From Pampus argenteus (taxonomy: Eukaryota > Chordata > Actinopteri > Scombriformes > Stromateidae), in assembly GCA_036937835.1 (NCBI GenBank), contig CM072869.1, forward strand, positions 24,133,001 to 24,197,000: 64,000 nt of DNA, written 5' to 3'. Numbering within the stretch: position 1 is the first letter of the stretch; each line of letters begins with the position of its first letter. Below, piece by piece: positions 60,401-64,000 of the stretch. The position numbers were made by a program, and so were the translations under genes. The notes under the pieces were generated by a model. The model ran no database searches. It had not been told where the DNA came from and worked only from the letters and a program-made list of their open reading frames with translations.

Positions 60401-63400
60401 CTCAGAAGTGGGTTTTTTGGTCCTAATCATTAGAAATCAGTTACTTGTTGATGGCAAACATGGTTTTGATTGAAAATATTGCTCCTTGTTTAAGAAAAAC
60501 TGTAGTTGTCAGTTTTGGCCTGAGAGAAAGCTATTTTTACAAATGTTATAGTAAAAGCTGCAGGAAGCTCTCAGAAGTGAGTTTTTTGGTCCTAATCATT
60601 AGAAATCAGTTACTTGTTGATGGCAAACATGGTTTTGATTGAAAATATTGCTCCTTGTTTAAGAAAAACTGTAGTTGTCAGTTTTGGCCTGAGAGAAAGC
60701 TATTTTTACAAATGTTACAGTAAAAGCTGCAGGAAGCTCTCAGAAGTGAGTTTTTTGGTCCTAATCATTAGAAATCAGTTACTTGTTGATGGCAAACATG
60801 GTTTTGATTGAAAATATTGCTCCTTGTTTAAGAAAAACTGTAGTTGTCAGTTTTGGCCTGAGAGAAAGCTATTTTTACAAATGTTACAGTAAAAGCTGCA
60901 GGAAGCATTCAGAAGTGAGTTTTTTGCTCCTAATCATTAGAAATCCGTTACTTGTTGATGGCAAACATGGTTTTGATTGAAAATATTGCTCCTTGTTTAA
61001 GAAAAACTGTAGTTGTCAGCTTTGGCCTTCTCTCGCTGAGAGAAAGCTATTTTTAAAATGTTACAGTAAAAGCTGCAGGAAGCTCTCAGAAGTGAGTTTT
61101 TTGGTCCTAATCATTAGAAATCAGTTACTTGTTGATGGCAAACATGGTTTTGATTGAAAATATTGCTCCTTGTTTAAGAAAAACTGTAGTTGTCAGTTTT
61201 GGGCTTCTCTCGCCGAGAGAAAGCTATTTTTACAAATGTTAGAATAAAAGCTGCAGGAAGCTCTCAGAAGTGAGTTATTTGCTCCTAATCATTAGAAATC
61301 AGTTACTTGTTGATGGCAAACATGGTTTTGATTGAAAATGTTGCTCCTTCTTTAAGAAAAACTATAGTTGTCAGTTTTGGGCTTCTCTCGCCGAGAGAAA
61401 GCTATTTTTACAAATGTTACAGTAAAACCTGCAGAAAGCTCTCTGAAGTGAATTTTTTGGTCCTAATCATTAGAAATTAGTTTCTTGTTGATGGCAAACA
61501 TGGTTTTGTTTGAAAATATTGCTCCTTGTTTAAGAAAAACTATAGTTGTCAGTTTTGGGCTTCTCTCGCCGAGAGAAAGCTATTTTTACAAATGTTACAG
61601 TAAAAGCTGCAGGAAGCTCTCAGAAGTGAGTTTTTTGGTCCTAATCATTAGAAATCAGTTACTTGTTGATGGCAAACATGGTTTTGTTTGAAAATATTGC
61701 TCCTTGTTTAAGAAAAACTATAGTTGTCAGTTTTGGGCTTCTCTCGCCGAGAGAAAGCTATTTTTACAAATGTTACAGTAAAAGCTGCAGGAAGCTCTCA
61801 GAAGTGAGTTTTTTGGTCCTAATCATTAGAAATCAGTTACTTGTTAATGGCAAACATGGTTTTGATTGAAAATATTGGTCCTTGTTTGAGAAAAACTATA
61901 GTTGTCAGTTTTGGGCTTCTCTCGCCGAGAGAAAGCTATTTTTACAAATGTTACAGTAAAAGCTGCAGGAAGCTCTCAGAAGTGAGTTTTTTGGTCCTAA
62001 TCATTAGAAATCAGTTACTTGTTGATGGCAAACATGGTTTTGTTTGAAAATATTGCTACTTGTTTAAGAAAAACTATAGATGTCAGTTTTGGGCTTCTCT
62101 CGCCAAGAGAAAGCTATTTTTACAAATGTTACAGTAAAAGCTGCAGGAAGCTCTCAGAAGTGAGTTTTTTGCTCTTAATCATTAGAAATCAGTTACTTGT
62201 TGATGGCGAACATGGTTTTGATTGAAAATATTGCTCCTTGTTTAAGAAAAACTATAGTTGTCAGTTTTGGGCTTCTCTCGCCGAGAGAAAGCTATTTTTA
62301 CAAATGTTACAGTAAAAGCTGCAGGAAGCTCTCAGAAGTGAATTTTTTGGTCCTAATCATTAGAAATTAGTTTCTTGTTGATGGCAAACATGGTTTTGAT
62401 TGAAAATATTGGTCCTTGTTTAAGAAAAACTATAGTTGTCAGTTTTGGGCTTCTCTCGCCGAGAGAAAGCTATTTTTACAAATGTTACAGTAAAAGCTGC
62501 AGGAAGCTCTCAGAAGTGAGTTTTTTGCTCTTAATCATTAGAAATCAGTTACTTGTTGATGGCAAACATGGTTTTGTTTGAAAATATTGCTCCTTGTTTA
62601 TGAAAAACTAGTTGTCAGTTTTGGGCTTCTCTCGCCAAGAGAAAGCTATTTTTACAAATGTTACAGTAAAAGCTGCAGGAAGCTCTCAGAAGTGAGTTTT
62701 TTGCTCCTAATCATTAGAAATCAGTTACTTCTTGATGGCAAACATGGTTTTGATTGAAAATATTGCTCCTTGTTTAAGAAAAACTATAGTTGTCAGTTTT
62801 GGCCTTCTCTCGCCGAGAGAAAGCTATTTTTACAAATGTTACAGTAAAAGCTGCAGGAAGCTCTCAGAAGTGAGTTTTTTGGTCCTAATCATTAGAAATC
62901 AGTTACTTGTTGATGGCAAACATGGTTTTGTTTGAAAATATTGCTCCTTGTTTAAGAAAAACTATAGATGTCAGTTTTGGGCTTCTCTCGCCGAGAGAAA
63001 GCTATTTTTACAAATGTTACAGTAAAAGCTGCAGGAAGCTCTCAGAAGTGAGTTTTTTGCTCTTAATCATTAGAAATCAGTTACTTGTTGATGGCAAACA
63101 TGGTTTTGTTTGAAAATATTGCTCCTTGTTTAAGAAAAACTATAGTTGTCAGTTTTGGGCTTCTCTCGCCGAGAGAAAGCTATTTTTACAAATGTTACAG
63201 TAAAAGCTGCAGGAAGCTCTCAGAAGTGAGTTTTTTGGTCCTAATCATTAGAAATCAGTTACTTGTTGATGGCAAACATGGTTTTGTTTGTAAATATTGC
63301 TCCTTGTTTAAGAAAAACTATAGTTGTCAGTTTTGGGCTTCTCTCGCCGAGAGAAAGCTATTTTTACAAATGTTACAGTAAAAGCTGCAGGAAGCTCTCA

Positions 63401-64000
63401 GAAGTGTGTTTTTTGGTCCTAATCATTAGAAATCAGTTACTTGTTGATGGCAAACATGGTTTTGATTGAAAATATTGGTCCTTGTTTAAGAAAAACTATA
63501 GTTGTCAGTTTTGGGCTTCTCTCGCCGAGAGAAAGCTATTTTTACAAATGTTACAGTAAAAGCTGCAGGAAGCTCTCAGAAGTGAGTTTTTTGCTCTTAA
63601 TCATTAGAAATCAGTTACTTGTTGATGGCAAACATGGTTTTGTTTGAAAATATTGCTCCTTGTTTAAGAAAAACTATAGTTGTCAGTTTTGGGCTTCTCT
63701 CGCCGAGAGAAAGCTATTTTTGCAAATGTTACAGTAAAAGCTGCAGGAAGCTCTCAGAAGTGAGTTTTTTGGTCCTAATCATTAGAAATCAGTTACTTGT
63801 TGATGGCAAACATGGTTTTGATTGAAAATATTGCTCCTTGTTTAAGAAAAACTATAGTTGTCAGTTTTGGGCTTCTCTCGCCGAGAGAAAGCTATTTTTA
63901 CAAATGTTACAGTAAAAGCTGCAGGAAGCTCTCAGAAGTGAGTTTTTTGCTCCTAATCATTAGAAATCAGTTACTTGTTGATGGCAAACATGGTTTTGAT
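54484..64000 (+). repeat. Long segmental duplication, distal copy, runs off the window
   Basis: Same order of class D, A/B island (60,268-61,201) and class D as 23,630-33,500, with the same rare changes: AATAAAGGCTGC (24,730 and 55,571 region), CTCGCGGAGAG (26,298 and 57,152 region), TCCTAATGATTAG (26,910 and 57,764 region) and GTTTCAAAATATTG (27,128 and 57,982 region). The left edge is a chimeric monomer (54,407-54,604) whose first part is class A (GGCCTGAGAG) and last part class D (GCTCTTAATC, GTTTG). The window ends while the two are still aligned. Confidence 0.93.

Larger units (their letters stand above)
1..64000. repeat. Tandem satellite array, ~159-178 bp monomer, whole window
   Basis: The whole window is one satellite family with no interruption by other sequence. 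Each monomer carries the same landmarks in order (right-arm strand): TTGTTGATGGCAAACATGG, GAAAATATTGCTCCTTG, TTAAGAAAAACT, a palindrome or half palindrome, AGAAAGCTATTTTTACAAATG, GCTGCAGGAAGC, and TCCTAATCATTAG. The 169-bp form is 58/169 G+C. Total copy number is about 370, estimated from length. Nucleosome-length AT-rich monomers in HORs are what eukaryotic centromeric or pericentromeric satellites look like; the assignment to a centromere is inference. I do not recognise the family. There is no non-satellite stretch over about 20 bp. The one-per-monomer ORFs of 65-68 codons are by-products of the repeat, begin at TTG in nearly all copies, and are not annotated as genes. Confidence 0.98.

Noticed and set aside
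1..64000. CRISPR array
   Set aside because: Units of 159-178 bp are contiguous with no unique spacers between short repeats.
1..64000. Primate alpha satellite or Arabidopsis-type 178-bp centromere repeat, suggested by monomer length
   Set aside because: Length is similar, but the monomer lacks the sequence landmarks I know for those families and no CENP-B box is visible. Length alone is not evidence of homology.
54484..64000. Assembly duplication as the sole explanation of the 30.85-kb repeat
   Set aside because: The copies differ by a 354-bp indel and the entry point is a chimeric monomer, which a simple duplicated contig would not produce. Read depth would settle it.

Overview
This window is satellite DNA from end to end. 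It is roughly 370 tandem copies of one AT-rich monomer (34% GC by hand count of the 169-bp consensus) of about 159-178 bp, with no gene, RNA gene, transposable element or unique flank that I can see. Megabase-style homogenised arrays of nucleosome-length monomers with higher-order repeats (HORs) are typical of eukaryotic centromeric or pericentromeric heterochromatin. I do not recognise the monomer and will not assign a clade. Every open reading frame is the same 65-68 codon stretch repeated once per monomer, so I annotate no CDS.

There are four main monomer classes. Class A (169 bp) lacks one arm of an internal palindrome. Class B (177 bp) has the palindrome with one mismatch plus a linked 1-bp deletion. 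Class C (159 bp) has lost 10 bp between AGCTT direct repeats. Class D (178 bp) has a perfect 17-bp palindrome TTCTCTCGCCGAGAGAA. Minor forms of 165-168, 170, 172, 175, 176 and 179 bp also occur.

Layout: 1-14,785 is an A/B/C domain with 1,346-, 841- and ~1,020-bp HORs. A 35-bp duplication scar (14,786-14,855) opens a mixed A/B/D domain (14,856-20,239) with 1,921- and 712-bp HORs. At 20,239 the array flips orientation with a 1-bp overlap and no inserted sequence. Right of it, 20,240-29,413 is D. After that, D and A/B blocks alternate: A/B 29,414-30,347, D 30,348-33,652, A/B 33,653-36,051, D 36,052-37,184, and a long A/B domain 37,185-54,484 with 1,028-, 685-, 516-, 506-, 3,251- and 693-bp repeats. 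From 54,484 to the window end the sequence repeats 23,630-33,500 almost base for base at an offset of 30,854 bp, apart from one two-monomer indel that makes the later offset 30,500.

The most interesting points are the inversion breakpoint, the possible ~30.85-kb super-repeat that continues past the window, and the monomer families defined by gain or loss of a palindrome arm. Variant haplotypes shared across the inversion show that both arms come from one ancestral array. All repeat lengths come from hand alignment of diagnostic positions; identity percentages were not computed.
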